A DNA stretch of 64,000 nucleotides, taken from Apodemus sylvaticus (lineage: Eukaryota; Chordata; Mammalia; Rodentia; Muridae). Each line of letters starts with the position of its first letter. The stretch's first letter is position 1. Under the pieces are notes generated by a model, which had not been told where the DNA came from, searched no databases, and was given only the letters and a program-made list of their open reading frames with translations. This document shows positions 22,752 to 34,039 of this stretch, piece by piece. Where the stretch lies: NCBI RefSeq assembly GCF_947179515.1, contig NC_067481.1:91698598-91762597 (forward strand). Reading direction: 5' to 3'. Both the position numbers and the translations under genes were made by a program.

Positions 22752-23766
22752 GGATCCCACTTTTAGTCAGCATTCCAACATGCACACAGCCACTCTGCTT
22801 AGAAAGCAAGGCTGGAGCTGGGAGCGGAACTCAAAGGCAGAGCACAAGTCTGCTGTGAACAAAACCCTGGGTCCTACACATGGCGCCTCAAACAGAATAT
22901 AAATCTATTATTCCCCCCACACCCCTAGATCCCAAACTTTAGCTCAAACCCCAAAGTAATTGAGTGTCTGGATCTGTCCTCAATTACTACGGCTTCAGAG
23001 ATCGCCCAGGGTTTGGAAGGCAGTGAGACAGGGTGACGCACTGGAGCACACTAGCTGGGAGCTGAGCCACAGGAATGATACTAAGGCGCGGTACCCAAGC
23101 TGCTGTGGTGGCAGACACAGCCCCCGCACTGTGATACACATGAGCTCTGCTCCCAAAAGCAGCCTAGGGTGGGGACAGACATTGCGAGCTCTGCAAACAA
23201 AGCATCCCGGGTGTGTGAGTGCTGCCTTAGTGGCATCCAGAGCTGGGGCAGTCCCTCCGGGACCTTGAGGCTGTGGTAAAGACCTTGGAGGGCACAGGAA
23301 TGTGTGGGCAGGGGTGGAGTGCGGCGGCTCTGTGACTCCTGAAGAAATGGCCACATGCACAGCTGCCAGGCTTAGCACGCCCCCATCCAGGACCTCCTGT
23401 AAGCTCTGCCTCTGCAAAGTGGGAAACTGAGTCTCATGGCATCATCCTCTGTCCAAGACTCCAGGGATCCTTGATTCAAGGATTGTTTGCAGTCCCATAC
23501 CCTTGGCTTTCCGTGTCCTTGCCTTTCTGACACTATGCTAGCTTCCCAATGGGATGGCTGGAAGCTAGTCCATCTTCATTCCACAGCGGCCTGGGTAACC
23601 AACATCACTGCTCTAGACAGGCACTCTCGCCATCAGATAACTCTCTAAGCTGAGCTGTTATGGGGCATGATTGGGTGAGCTAACTATTTCAAGATGCACG
23701 TTACAACAATAAATTCCACGCTCCCCAGATGCAGGGGCATTACCTCTGATTGGGCAAATCCCCACT
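22752..23766. other. Unique noncoding DNA
   Basis: Single-copy DNA without recognised repeat or exon. The 140-codon minus-strand frame at 22995-23417 has no domain and strong proline/leucine bias from local composition. Confidence 0.5.
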
Positions 23767-24088
23767 TTGGTCATCTATACCTGCTGTAATGGAGTCCCAC
23801 CTCCTGGTATTTGTACTTATGGAAGTACATTTGGCTTGTGGTTCTGAAAGTTGGGGCGTCCGAGAGCATGGTGCTGGATCTGGCAGGGAACTCTTGGTGC
23901 TTCTTAAGCTCGGAAGGCATCACATTTCCTGTTCTCACCCAGCTTCTCTTGTCATGGGAACCCCACCTTAATGACTTTACCTGGCCCTAATTCTCCTCAA
24001 AGGTCCTGCCTCCCAGCACCTTCAACATATGGATTTGGGAATTACATTGCCAACATGTGAGATTTGAGAGACACATCTAAACTCTAGA
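23767..24088 (-). mobile_element. Old MaLR-type LTR relic
   Basis: 'tacctgctgtaatggagtcccacc' at the left and 'ttaatgactttacctggccctaattctcctcaaaggtcctgcctcccagcacc', 'gatttgggaattacattgccaacatgtgag' at the right follow the reverse complement of MLT/MST-class MaLR LTRs. No terminal dinucleotides can be fixed. Confidence 0.5.
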
Positions 24089-25137
24089 ATGTCCTTGTCC
24101 CTAAAGCACCAGGGAAATTATCCTGTAGCTTCAGTTCCCAGCTGTTGTCCAGGAAGGAGGAAATGTTGGGTCTAGATAGCCATGGACTGAGAGGTCTGGG
24201 TGGGCACTGCAGTAAGGAAGACACAAATATTGTATATAGTGACATTTATGTTTGAAAGGTACTCCAGTGACTACTGCAGAACACATGCCTGGCCTTCTGA
24301 CTATAGATGGGAATGGGCTCTCCTGCCTCTTGAGCAGCCTAGCCTAGGAGGCCAGGTATTTTTCACCAGCCTCCCTTGCAGGCCATCATTCTTTTCCAGC
24401 CTCCCTTGCAGCTAGGATGTTAGAGTATGTCTGAGACACGAGAGCTTAGGAGCTGGTGGCATAGGATGGCATGAACAGGGAAATGGTATCCACATCCTCC
24501 CTGGGTGTGATATGGGCTGTGGTCCTGTCTCTGTGCGTTGTTTCTTGTTTTATCTGGTTAGCAAGAACAGGAACTAAGTCTCTGTCACTTACCCACCCTC
24601 CATGTGTCATTCATTCAGTGATTTCCAAAGAAGGTACTTGGGACACAGCTGTCATTGTCCCTGAACAAAATGTTTCATCACTGAGCAAGCTCCTTTGCTG
24701 GATTCCCTCCATCCAAGAACATTTAGACAACAGCAGAGACTCTATAGAAGCAGATGACCCCACCTCATACAGTCACTCCAGTACTTGGAACTGCTCCTCC
24801 TGACAGGGATGGAGCCAAGGGTGGGGTTTCCAAAAGCTCATGGTTTTGGATGTTGCCCTGTCTGTGCCCAGGAAGGGGCTGAGAGCCAGGAGCCAGGGTA
24901 GCTGGTATTCTATACAAAGACCTTGAAAGAGTCCATGGGACTCTGGCAGGTTGCCAGATTTAGGGAACAGGAATACTTTAGGCAATGTCACCTCCTTATA
25001 GGAAACTCTTCATCGTAGACAAAAGGCTTGCAAGAAGGGTCTGTCCAGTAACTGCTTGACTAGAGGGACTTGATGGGTGTGTGGACAGGTGTTGACCAGA
25101 TAGGTAGAGGATACATGGATAGAGGCTGTGTGGAGGA
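24089..25137. other. Unique noncoding DNA
   Basis: Single-copy DNA with a 31-bp-spaced duplication of CCAGCCTCCCTTGCAG (24366-24381 and 24397-24412). No exon recognised. Confidence 0.5.
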
Positions 25138-25432
25138 ATGAATGGATGAAAGGATAGACAAATGTTGCGTAGATGGGTAAAGTATGGATGGAGAGGGTGA
25201 ATAAAGAATGGGTAGGTGGATGGATGGATGGATGGATGGATGGATGGATGGATGGATAGATGTGAAGGATGGATGATGGATGGATGGATGGACAGATGGA
25301 TGAGTGGATGGATAGATGTGAAGGATGGATGATGGATGGATGGATGGATGGATGGATGAATGGATGGATGAATGGATGGATAGATGGATGGATGAATGGA
25401 TGGATGGATGGATGGATGGATGGACAGATGAG
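25138..25432 (+). repeat. GGAT array with higher-order unit
   Basis: Degenerate GGAT-type repeats from about 25138, near pure from 25211. A longer motif, 'ggatagatgtgaaggatgg' followed by 'atgatggatgg', recurs here and again in the array 0.8 kb downstream. Confidence 0.97.
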
Positions 25433-26202
25433 TGTCATGCGTGCTCATCAATATGTTCTTATTCTCCTCTTAAGTGCAGTACATAAGATTGTTTATGGAC
25501 TAGATTTATGGCCCCAGAACCTCCACTCAGCCCAGGTCAGGGAAGCAGGGAAGACTCAGTAAGGCAGAGACACTTAGAGTAGGTCTTTCAAAGAGGAGTT
25601 CACAACAGTACACAAAGGAGAGGACCACATGCCAGAGTGCAAGAGCAGAAGCAGAGAGAGGCTGGTGGAAGTCTGGAGTGTAAGTTCATGACTGGAACTG
25701 AGAGACCACTAGGACTTAGGAGAGGTGGATGAAAATTGCCCTGATGACTAGCTTGGAGGCACTGTCAGTTTTGAAACAGAGATGAGATGTGGTCTAGAAA
25801 GAGACAAGAGGGTTCTAATTAGAGGGGCAAGCATGGGGTCTGAATAGACTCATGGGAGAAGAAAGGCACGTCCCAAGGGCAAGGGGACTATTGTAAGGAA
25901 CACCTGTTCTCTGAAGGGGTGAACACAGCTTTGTGGTATGGAAGGGGGTATGGTGAGGAGGGGGTGGAGAGTGAAAGACTTTAAGACTGTCTTAAAATGT
26001 CATTCCTAAGTCCAGCTTCACCCCCATTTCACAGGTCCAGAAATGGAGGCTTGGAGGAAGCCATTCTAGTTGGTACTAGGGTCAGCCAAGAGCATCTCTC
26101 AAGACTGCCTCCTTTCCCTGTTCATGCTGGGGCACAATCAATAGATAGCAGCTTAACAGTACAAGTTAGAGGATGAGACATTGTGTTAGGCTCAAACTCA
26201 AA
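25433..26202. other. Unique spacer between two GGAT arrays
   Basis: No exon recognised. A possible MIR-like 'ccatttcacaggtccagaaatggaggcttgg' near 26025-26055 is too short to call. Confidence 0.5.
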
Positions 26203-26698
26203 CATGGATGGAAGGATGGATGGATGGATGGATGGATGGATGGATGGATGGACGGATGGATGAGTGGATGGATAGATGTGAAGGATGGATGGATGATGGA
26301 TGAATGGATGGATGTGAAGGGTGGATGGATGGACGAGTGGATGGATGGATGGATAGATGGATGGATGGATGGATGGACGAATGGACGGATGGACGGATGG
26401 ATGAGCAGATGGATAGATGTGAAGGATGGATGGATGATGGATGGATGAGTGGATGGATAGATGTGAAGGATGGATGATGGATGGATGGATGTGAAGGATA
26501 GATGGATGGATGGATGGATGGATGGATGGATGGATGGATGGATGGATGGACAGATGGATGGATGGATGGATGAGTGGATGGATGGATGTGAAGGATGGAT
26601 GGATGGATGGATGGATGGATGGATGGATGGATGGATGGATGGATGTGATGGGTGGATATGATGTATGGATATAATGGATGAACAAATGGATGGATGGA
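26203..26698 (+). repeat. Large GGAT array with higher-order units
   Basis: About 500 bp of GGAT, with GACGGAT, GAGTGGAT and 'agatgtgaaggatgg' variants in a recurring order. It shares its longer unit with the 25.2-kb array, which suggests both expanded from one ancestral array or exchanged sequence. Confidence 0.97.
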
Positions 26699-27079
26699 GG
26701 TTGAATAGCTTGTCGGTGGCCACTGTGTGACTATGGTCAGATAGCTCCGTCTGTTAGCTTCTCTTCTATGAGAAAAGCAGATACTCAGCTTGATGTGAAA
26801 GCACCACAGTCTGCAGCAGGCTCCAGTCCTAGCAGACCAGCAAACTGGCTAAGCAGCTTCCTCATGTGCAGCGAGGTTGGAGCTCCCAGGAGAGAGGACA
26901 AGAACATCTGTGGGAGCTCAAGTCCCTACCACACAGTACGCACTCAGGAGATGCTGAGGGTGAGGCTGCTGTTCTCATGCAGAACCCCATGACCAGTGGT
27001 CATCAGACCTTGGGGACTGACCTCTGGAATTCCCTTCTTCAAAGCTTTTAATAAAACTATCTTTGGATAGCATGTATTG
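26699..27079. other. Unique noncoding DNA
   Basis: Nothing recognised. Confidence 0.5.
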
Positions 27080-27440
27080 ATGGCAAGTATCATGATTACT
27101 CAGGGTGGTGCTTCAGTACGTGGATATGCGGTCCAGTTAGCCCTCTGTTCGTGTACCTGTTCCTGCCTTCAGTAATCACTCCTCTCCATTCAGGTAGATC
27201 GGCCTCCTCGTTTTGGTCTGCACAGGTGAGCGAAGGCACACAGCATTCTTACTTCAACCTGTGCAGGCTAACGGCAGCAACAGCAGAGACTCTGCAGTAG
27301 ACCTCACCTTCAGTTCTACCCACTGTGCTCCAGTGAAATAATTTCATGTCTGTCTATGGCTGAGGAATATGTCATTACATACATGTACCATGCTGTATTT
27401 ACCACCCAAGTGTTGGCAGGCACCTGGGCTGGCACCAGGT
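27080..27440 (-). mobile_element. Diverged L1M fragment
   Basis: 'cctgccttcagtaatcactcctctccattcagg' and 'gtctatggctgaggaatatgtcattacatacatgtaccatgctg' resemble the reverse complement of the L1M 3' region ('...ggcaaccactattctac...ggctgaataatattccattgtatgtatataccac'). Heavily decayed. Confidence 0.5.
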
Positions 27441-27471
27441 CTTAGTTCCTGTAGAGTGGGCATGAGCATGG

Positions 27472-27717
27472 TCATCCTTCACAAGTGTTTGGCACTGTAG
27501 CTGACTTTCCTCGGGGCATATCTTGTAGGGGGGTGTCACCTTTAGGTCCTGACGGAGCCTTCATGTACTTCTCCGTGATGGCTGTGTCCACCTGTATTTC
27601 TTTTGACAGTGTGTGAGGCTTCTCAGAAGCACCCTCAGATCCAAAGAGAAGACGGCTGAGGAGACGCAGGGCCTCCCAGATAGAGCAAACAGAATCATCC
27701 CTCATAGATGACATCAT
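27472..27717 (-). other. Unassigned 81-codon open frame
   Basis: A minus-strand frame with mixed, protein-like composition (starts MMSSMRDDSVCS, ends NTCEG) and no low-complexity repeat. I recognise no domain. No acceptor with a pyrimidine tract was seen upstream, so it is not called a gene. It could be a retrocopy fragment or chance. Confidence 0.15.
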
Positions 27718-28389
27718 CTTCCTGCGCTCCAGGCTCGGGCTGAGCTTCGTGATCTCTGATTACACAGGGTAGACGGGTAGCAAGGAGCAGGCTCTCGGTG
27801 CTGAGACCCCCCCCATCTCCCTGCAGTGATGTTTCACACTCTCTGCTGCAGGGCATCGCCCCCAGGGCCAATAGACCACGCCCCTCCATCAGCTGGGCAT
27901 GTGCAGATGGTGGCAAAGGCTAGTGCGGGAACCTGCCCTTACCACCTAGTCGCCTTACCTGTGTTCTACTCGTTATCTTCTGGGACAGTCCAACAGATCA
28001 CACAGTGAACCTCCCCTTCCCAGCCCACCCTGACAGCCCGGGATAGTCAGAAGTGTGGCACGGCAGAGGCGGCCAGTCCTACGCCGCTGGTGTCTGGCCC
28101 AGCTCAGAGTCCCCTCCTGCCTCACATTGAGAGCACACAATAAACATCAGCACCAGAGGTCCTGGAGCCTATGTGTGCTTCTCGAAGGGGAATACACCCA
28201 CAGGGTGCATACCCACATGGCCCCGCAAAGCCTCTGGACTGCAGACTGCCGGTGCCAGAATACTCCCCTCCTTCGATGGCTCCCTTGAGCCCTAGTCTGA
28301 AGAGGGTCCGGGTTCAGGGCCGCCTTCCCTCTAGATGGTCGCTGGGGCAGACACCTGGGTGCAGAGGATGAAATCGAGCAGGCCCGTGT

Positions 28390-28490
28390 TAGAATGCCAT
28401 CTCTGCAGTGCAGTTCTGTAACTCAGGCAGGCCTTTCTGAGCCTCCTTGTCTACAAATGGGAACTGAACGACTGATGTCACACAGCAGTG
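28390..28490 (+). mobile_element. Probable MIR relic
   Basis: 'gttctgtaactcaggcaggcctttctgagcctccttgtctacaaatggg' follows the MIR core order with many changes. Confidence 0.5.
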
Positions 28491-28774
28491 ATACGGATTC
28501 AGTGGGTCACCGAACGAAGCAGCCACACCACGGATTCCTGCACAGTACAGCCCTCCACGGTGTCCCTGGCATGGTTTGGGAGCTGCTCGAGGACAGTGCT
28601 CGGATCCAATCTGGAGGAACCTATTCTGTTCCCCCTTCCTCCGTGAACTCTGTGGAGCCGTTTCCAAGTCGGGTCAGGAAAGACACCATCTCCGAGGGGA
28701 GTTAGTGACAGTTCAGGCCTCCCCTGGACTGTTTCTAGCGAGATGATGGACGCTATGAACCTGGGGCGGTGTAG

Positions 28775-28789
28775 GGCGCCACCTCGTGG
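28775..28789 (-). promoter_or_regulatory. CTCF-like motif, strong
   Basis: The minus strand reads CCACGAGGTGGCGCC, flanked by TGG and CTA, very close to the classical CTCF core (one mismatch to CCASYAGRKGGCRSY). It contains CpGs, so binding could be methylation-sensitive. It lies in unique DNA. Confidence 0.65.
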
Positions 28790-29160
28790 CCAAAGAGGAC
28801 ATGGCAGAGCTGAGTAGAATAATTCTAGACTGAAAAGAGCCACTTCTGCCCCAGGGAAAGAACACTCTACTAGCCTCACAGATACTATGTAGCCAAGGAA
28901 ATGAGAGTGTAGCTGAGTCTGTCAGGAAATCCCAAAGACGCCAGGCTCCATAGTCAGGTCTCCAGGAGTGAGCGTTTGGATCTCGGGGAGTGATTCAGGT
29001 AGATCAGCCAGTGCAGAGGCTGGAGCCGTGTCACCATCTCGTAAACAATCCAGTATGATGATCGCTGATAGAGCATGTCTGTTCTATCCTGAGTGACAAG
29101 TAACCTAGGTCAGGCGTGAACACCGTGCCATGACTACCATGGGTACTGAAGGAAAACCTG

Positions 29161-29193
29161 CGTGCGTGCGTGTGTGTGTGTGTGTGTGTGTGT
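29161..29193 (+). repeat. (GT)n microsatellite
   Basis: CGTG variants lead into about 13 GT units. Confidence 0.97.
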
Positions 29194-29284
29194 TGGACAT
29201 GTAATAGCTCATAGCATCCTCAGACATCTCTGTTAGAACTTCAGCATTGGCCTGTCATTTGTAAGCCACAAACCCGATCGTCAG

Positions 29285-29352
29285 ATCACCTGCTTGTGAT
29301 TCCAGCTTTATAATGTGCTGTGAGGCTTTAAACATGTTGCTTCACCTTTCTA
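29285..29352 (+). mobile_element. MIR fragment
   Basis: 'gattccagctttataatgtgctgtgaggctttaaacatgttgcttcacctttctaag' matches the MIR core ('aatcccagctctgccacttactgtgtgaccttgggcaagttacttaacctctctgag'). Confidence 0.6.
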
Positions 29353-29378
29353 AGCTGCTGCTGCTATAGCTGCAGCTG

Positions 29379-29501
29379 TTTCTTCTTCTTCTTCTTCTTC
29401 TTCTTCTTCTTCTTCTTCTTCTTCTTCTTCTTCTTCTTCTTCTTCTTCTTCTTCTTCTTCTTCTTCCTCCTCCTCCTCCTCTTCCTCTTCCTCCCCCTCC
29501 C

Positions 29502-29544
<43 letters not shown>

Positions 29545-29734
29545 TTCCTCCTCTTCCTCCTCTCTCTCCCCCTCTTCCTCCTCCTCCTCCTCCTCCTCCT
29601 CCTCCTCCTCCTCCTCCTCCTCCTCCTCCTCCTCCTCCTCCTCCTCCTCCTCCTCCTCCTCCTCTTCTTCTTCTTCTTCTTCTTCTTCTTCTTCTTCTTC
29701 TTCTTCTTCTTCTTCTTCTTCTTCTTCTTCTTCC
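29379..29734 (+). repeat. 356-bp polypyrimidine tract, (CTT)n(CCT)n(CTT)n
   Basis: Uninterrupted pyrimidines on the plus strand: CTT triplets (to about 29465), mixed CCT/CTT/CCCC blocks, pure CCT triplets (about 29576-29662), then CTT triplets to the end. The CTT-CCT-CTT order makes it close to a mirror repeat, the geometry favouring intramolecular triplex (H-DNA). The minus-strand frame encodes poly-Glu and is not a gene. Confidence 0.98.
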
Positions 29735-31629
29735 ATAAGTGGATCTGGAAGACTTATTAACATTGATATTTCAAGATTCCTAGCTACAAATATCTTTGAT
29801 ATCTTCAACATTGCCTCTTCAGAAGTGGCCCCTTACCCCCTGTCCACACAGGTCATGTCCTTATCAGCACTGGAACCATCCCTAAGCTCAACCATCTGCT
29901 TCCTTGTAGTCTGAGCCCTCCCAGAGCTGGAAGGGGCACCCCAGCTTCTCAGCCTAGAAGAAGGACTGTCCCCAACACTTCCTTGATATGGTCATGGCTC
30001 CTCTGCAATGGTTACTGGGTCATGATGACATGGTTACATCCACACCCCAGATACTCAAGCAGATGCTTTCCATCTTAGAAATATCCCCATTTGTTAGGGA
30101 AGGTAAACTGCTGCTCCTCCCAGGTTCTTTAGCTAGCCAGAGCTTGGTCAAGAGGGGAGAGCATTTTAGGGGGCAGACAGTGGGGTGTGTTTTCCCAGAG
30201 CCTTAACTGTTCTGCACACATTCTTGACCCCACCCCCATCACTTCATTTTGTCCATAGACTCACAGATGTGCAGCCACTCATCTGAAGTCATGGCTTAAA
30301 GAGACAGAGCCAGGGTGGTACATCAGGCTGTCCCAGCCGTAAGCCCTCCATGTGGGCAGTGGGCAGCTGCCCACATCCAACCACCACATATACACACAGT
30401 GATAGGGGCAATTACTAAGACCCCGTGAGCCAGAACCCTCTAAAGTAAAGGGCACGTGCACGGCCATACTGGTCACGCCTTACACACTTCCCAGCTACAT
30501 CCTGTGCACACGTACTTAGTGCAGAGAGGCACTGTTCTCTCAGGAAGCACCGGCCCAGCTGTGACATTCAAGAGCTGTCTCTTCCTCTCAGGTCTTCAGC
30601 TTCCGGCAAGGTTTCCCACCCAGACCAGTTGCTCTGATGCACACACCCACTGGCTTTCTCCCTGCATTCTTGAAGGAGCCCCTCGCACTCCCTCTCCCCT
30701 GCACCCAATCCCACTCTCTTTCTGTCTGGAGGTTCTTGGCTTTTTTTAAATTATGTCAAGTGTGACTCTCTTCACCCAAGGTTTCCACAATCACACTATA
30801 AAATCACTTACTGGCAATTATAAATTTCTTTTAAAACAATTCACTGGTATAAATTTCACTTTACTGCTTATTAAAAAGAAAATCAAGTTTTCATATTCAT
30901 GAGGTGTGTGTGCTTATTTATTTTTACCTAGAGAACTGGATCGTGGCTGAATAGTTAATAGCACAGGACACAGAGCCTCTTAGAGATTTGACAGGTATTT
31001 CTTATTCTATAACATGAGTCCCGAGAACACAACTTAGCATAGACATGTATATAGTGGAAGAGGTATATTTATGGCCATTTCAGAAACTGTTGGAAATTCT
31101 CCCCTAAGCTTAAGCCAAAATTCACTAAATAATTTTTTTATGATACTCAAGTCAGCTACTCAAAGAGCAAGTTTTAAAATCAAGTGTTCTAAAGCAGTAC
31201 AATCCAAAGATATACTAATTTGAAACTTATATGCTGAGGAATGACAGTAAGAAAACATGAAGTCTTTTTCCCTGTAATTAAACAATTATGTTTCTATGCA
31301 GCAGAAACTGTGTATGAAAAAAACTACAGTTCACATAAGGCAATAGTCACGAGAGGTATGCACAGCACACGCCTGTGTTTAGAACAGAGGCTTCTGCAGA
31401 GTTTCCTCCTGCAGCGTGCATGGGCAAAGCCCATTGGAAACAGCGCTATCCACTGTGTGTTGGCTTTTGAGCTGATCTTCAGTCATTATGTGCTCAGAAA
31501 CTTGTATACATTGGCAACTTGCTCATGACTCTGTCAGTCACCCACCGGTAAGATTCCGCAGAGGACGGTGGTCCACGGTTTTAAGAAGCTTGATTGTAGT
31601 CTAACTTCAGCCAGTAGACAAAGGCAAGG
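29735..31629. other. Unique noncoding DNA, AT-rich centre
   Basis: No repeat family or exon recognised. The AT-rich part, about 30735-31340, carries TATAAATTTC, TTATTAAAAAG and CTAAATAATTTT motifs and lacks SINEs, so it may be conserved noncoding sequence. That is inference. Confidence 0.45.
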
Positions 31630-32055
31630 CTGACTATGCACACCTCTGCTGCTTTCTCTCCGTGCTGTCCACAGCACCCACATTCCCTAGCACCTCCTCT
31701 CTATGGCTCACTCTGTTTTTCTCTGTCCACCATGGCCTCTTCGACAGCTGGTAAATGTTATCTCCTTATCTTTTTCTTGGGACCTTTGCACATGCTAGAC
31801 CCTCCACCAGTACAGCCTTCACACAGGTGGACTCCTCACCCCGCCATCCCTGCATTCTTACTGCCCCCCATCTCCACACTATTTAACGTTATATTTCCTC
31901 CCCTGTTGGTATAGTTCCCTTCAGCCCTCTACCTGCCCTTTTCTAGATGAACAGAAGCTTTGCCAAAACCGACCAGATCGCCAGCTTTGTCCTCCTGACT
32001 GTCAGCCTGGATGCTGGGCTCAGAACAGGCATTCCATAAGTATATTGATTCTAGG
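31630..32055 (+). mobile_element. L2 LINE 3' portion
   Basis: 'gggacctttgcacatgctagaccctcc' matches the L2 'ggcctttgcacatgctgttccctctg' block. The right end, 'cagcctggatgctgggctcagaacaggcattccataagtatattga', matches the L2 terminus. Coding capacity is gone. Confidence 0.7.
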
Positions 32056-33459
32056 ACTCTGGAAAGGGAGCTCTCTGTTCTCTCACATCTTGGTCAAAGC
32101 AGGGAGATGCACCCAAGAGATGAAGAAATCTCAAGGGAGAAGTAGTTCCCAGGAAGGAGAAGGCTGGGCTCAGAGCCCTCCCGGATTATAGTGATCGCTT
32201 CAGAGACAGACAACCACTAATAGCTCTCAAAGACCAAGGCTACCTCTCCTATGGGAAGCAGCGCATAGGTGGACTTCAAGTCAGGAGCAGTAGATAGGCG
32301 AGTTTTGGCATCCCTGGTCTGCTGATGGCTTTGTACAATCCTGGTGCTGATGTTGGAATACGCCTCAGCCCACCTACCTGGGGTCCTGGAGTCCTCACAT
32401 TCACAGATGCCAGAGGAAGTACCCCAGATTCATACCAGAAAATCGATCCCTCAAGAAGTAGCAGGAAGCTACTCCTGCCAAGGTCACACATGTGGTGTCA
32501 GAGGCACAGACCCATCCAGATAGTTTGACTTGACAGATGGGAAGGAAGTCATTTTGTCATTCTGAGCAGCAGATTCTGAAGACATTATTAGTGGCCATTG
32601 CTCTGGGTATAGAGGCTGAGGTTAAAGCTGATAATGAAGTGTTCTGGGCACCTCGCGTAGACCTTCCTCCTCCTCCCTTTGTTCTACCCTCCTTCCAGTT
32701 TCTTCCTCTTCATCCTGGTCCTGGCACCTAGATCAGTAGTTCCTGGAGTCAGACCATACATAAAGTAGTCTCTTCCTTCGTCCCCTGACAACACACGAAA
32801 CTGTTCCTCATGCTACGACGTCAGGAGCTGAAAGAGCCAAGCCTCCTAAGAAGGCATCCAGACAGCCCCCAAGAACCCTGTCTCTGCTCTGCTAGATGCG
32901 CAATTCCAGTAATGACCAGCAGAGGGCAGCAGCAGCCTGGAGAACGCTCAGAGGCCCTAGCACAGAGAATCACTTCAGGACCAAGCCAGGTTTCTCTGGG
33001 GTCCAACCCCTTTGCTGCACTAGAAGGGTTCCACCTACATTCTATTTCGTCAAAAGATTTCATCCAAGATTCTCTTGGGCTAAGGTCTGTGTCTTCCTCT
33101 CTTTCTGTGGCTGATGCTGCCACCGACACAAGGCAGCATGAGAATGCAGAGTGACAGTCAACTGCGTCTCAGGAGCAGCGACTGGTGGTGGACCTTGAGG
33201 GTCCGCTCGCTCGGAGGACCTCATCCACACCACGTGGACCAGAAACAGACTTAAGAGTTGGCCTGATTAGGATTTCGACCTTGTAAATGAGAATTAGCTT
33301 GTCAATAGAATTAGCACTTCATAAAATCATTGTTACATTGTTACATGTAAAACATTCGATCTGTTAGTCCTTTGAAAATATGTTACTGTTATTAGTGAGG
33401 GGGGGACTGTTGCTTTGGTACTCACACAGACGCCAGAACATCGATTTTTGACAGACTTT
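32056..33459. other. Unique noncoding DNA
   Basis: Contains the best CTCF-like motif of the window. An AT-rich block (33255-33350) with GATTAGG, GAATTAGC (twice) and AATCATTG resembles a conserved element. Confidence 0.5.
32916..32930 (+). promoter_or_regulatory. CTCF-like motif, perfect core
   Basis: CCAGCAGAGGGCAGC, preceded by TGA, matches CCASYAGRKGGCRSY at every position. It does not lie in a recognisable B2/B3 SINE, the usual source of rodent CTCF sites. Confidence 0.68.
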
Positions 33460-33555
33460 GCTCTCCTTCCACGCTGAGTTCTGGGGCTTAAACTCAGGTT
33501 ATCAGGTGTTCTCAGCAAGCACGTTTACTGCCTCAGTCATCTCCCAGACCCCAAA
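33460..33555 (-). mobile_element. Rodent SINE head (B4/B3 type)
   Basis: 'gctgagttctggggcttaaactcagg' through 'cagcaagcacgtttactgcctcagtcatctcccagacccc' is the reverse complement of the tRNA-like left part of B4/B3-type SINEs. The remainder is absent. Confidence 0.72.
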
Positions 33556-33657
33556 AGGGGGAAATATATACATATATAAAGCTTCCAGGGTGTTAGCAAT
33601 TGAGGGTGGGACTCTGGATCCAGACTTCTTCCTAGGTTTGAATGCGCCACTCTCTAA

Positions 33658-34039
33658 GCTGCTATCTTAGTCCATGTTCTAGTCCTGTGAAGAGACACCA
33701 CAACCACGGCAACTCTTTAAAAAGAATGCATTTAACCGGGGCTGGCTTACAGTTTCAGAAGTTCAGTCATTATCCTCATGGTGGGAAGCATGGCAGCGTG
33801 CAGGCAGACACGGTGCTGGAGCAGGAGCTGCGAGTTCCACATCTGAATCCACAGGCAGCAGGAACAGACACTAGGACTGGCTTGGGCTTTGGAAGCCCCT
33901 AAGCTCTGCCCTATTGACACACTTCCTCCAACAAAGCCACGCCTCCTCATCCTTCTCAGTAGTACCACTTCCTGATAACCAAGCATTCGAATTTACGGGA
34001 GCCTATGGGGGACATTCTTATTCAAGCCATCACAGCTGC
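33658..34039 (-). mobile_element. MT-type MaLR solo LTR with target duplication
   Basis: On the minus strand the LTR runs TGTGATGGCTTGAATAAG ... AAGATA (33663-34034). Internal landmarks of rodent MT/ORR1-class ERVL-MaLR LTRs are 'ggcgtggctttgttggaggaagtgtgtca', 'ctgctgcctgtgga', 'ctgcctgcacgctgccatgcttccc' and 'actgtaagccagcccc' (poly-A region). The 5-bp flank GCTGC at 33658-33662 is repeated exactly at 34035-34039. It is a solo LTR, the product of LTR-LTR recombination. No retroviral genes remain. Confidence 0.9.

Larger units (their letters stand above)
27441..29160. other. Unique noncoding DNA
   Basis: Contains one good CTCF-like motif, a possible MIR (28390-28490, plus) and a minus-strand 81-codon frame (27472-27717) discussed below. 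No exon supported. Confidence 0.5.

Noticed and set aside
22262..22858. Several 120-160-codon frames on both strands
   Set aside because: All arise from the ACAT/CACATA array, which is open in every frame.
27940..27965. Minus-strand splice donor CAG|GTAAGG
   Set aside because: A good donor word, but no acceptor with a pyrimidine tract or coding frame could be paired with it.
29350..29811. 153-codon poly-Glu frame
   Set aside because: Direct translation of the GAA/GAG complement of the polypyrimidine tract; no gene structure.
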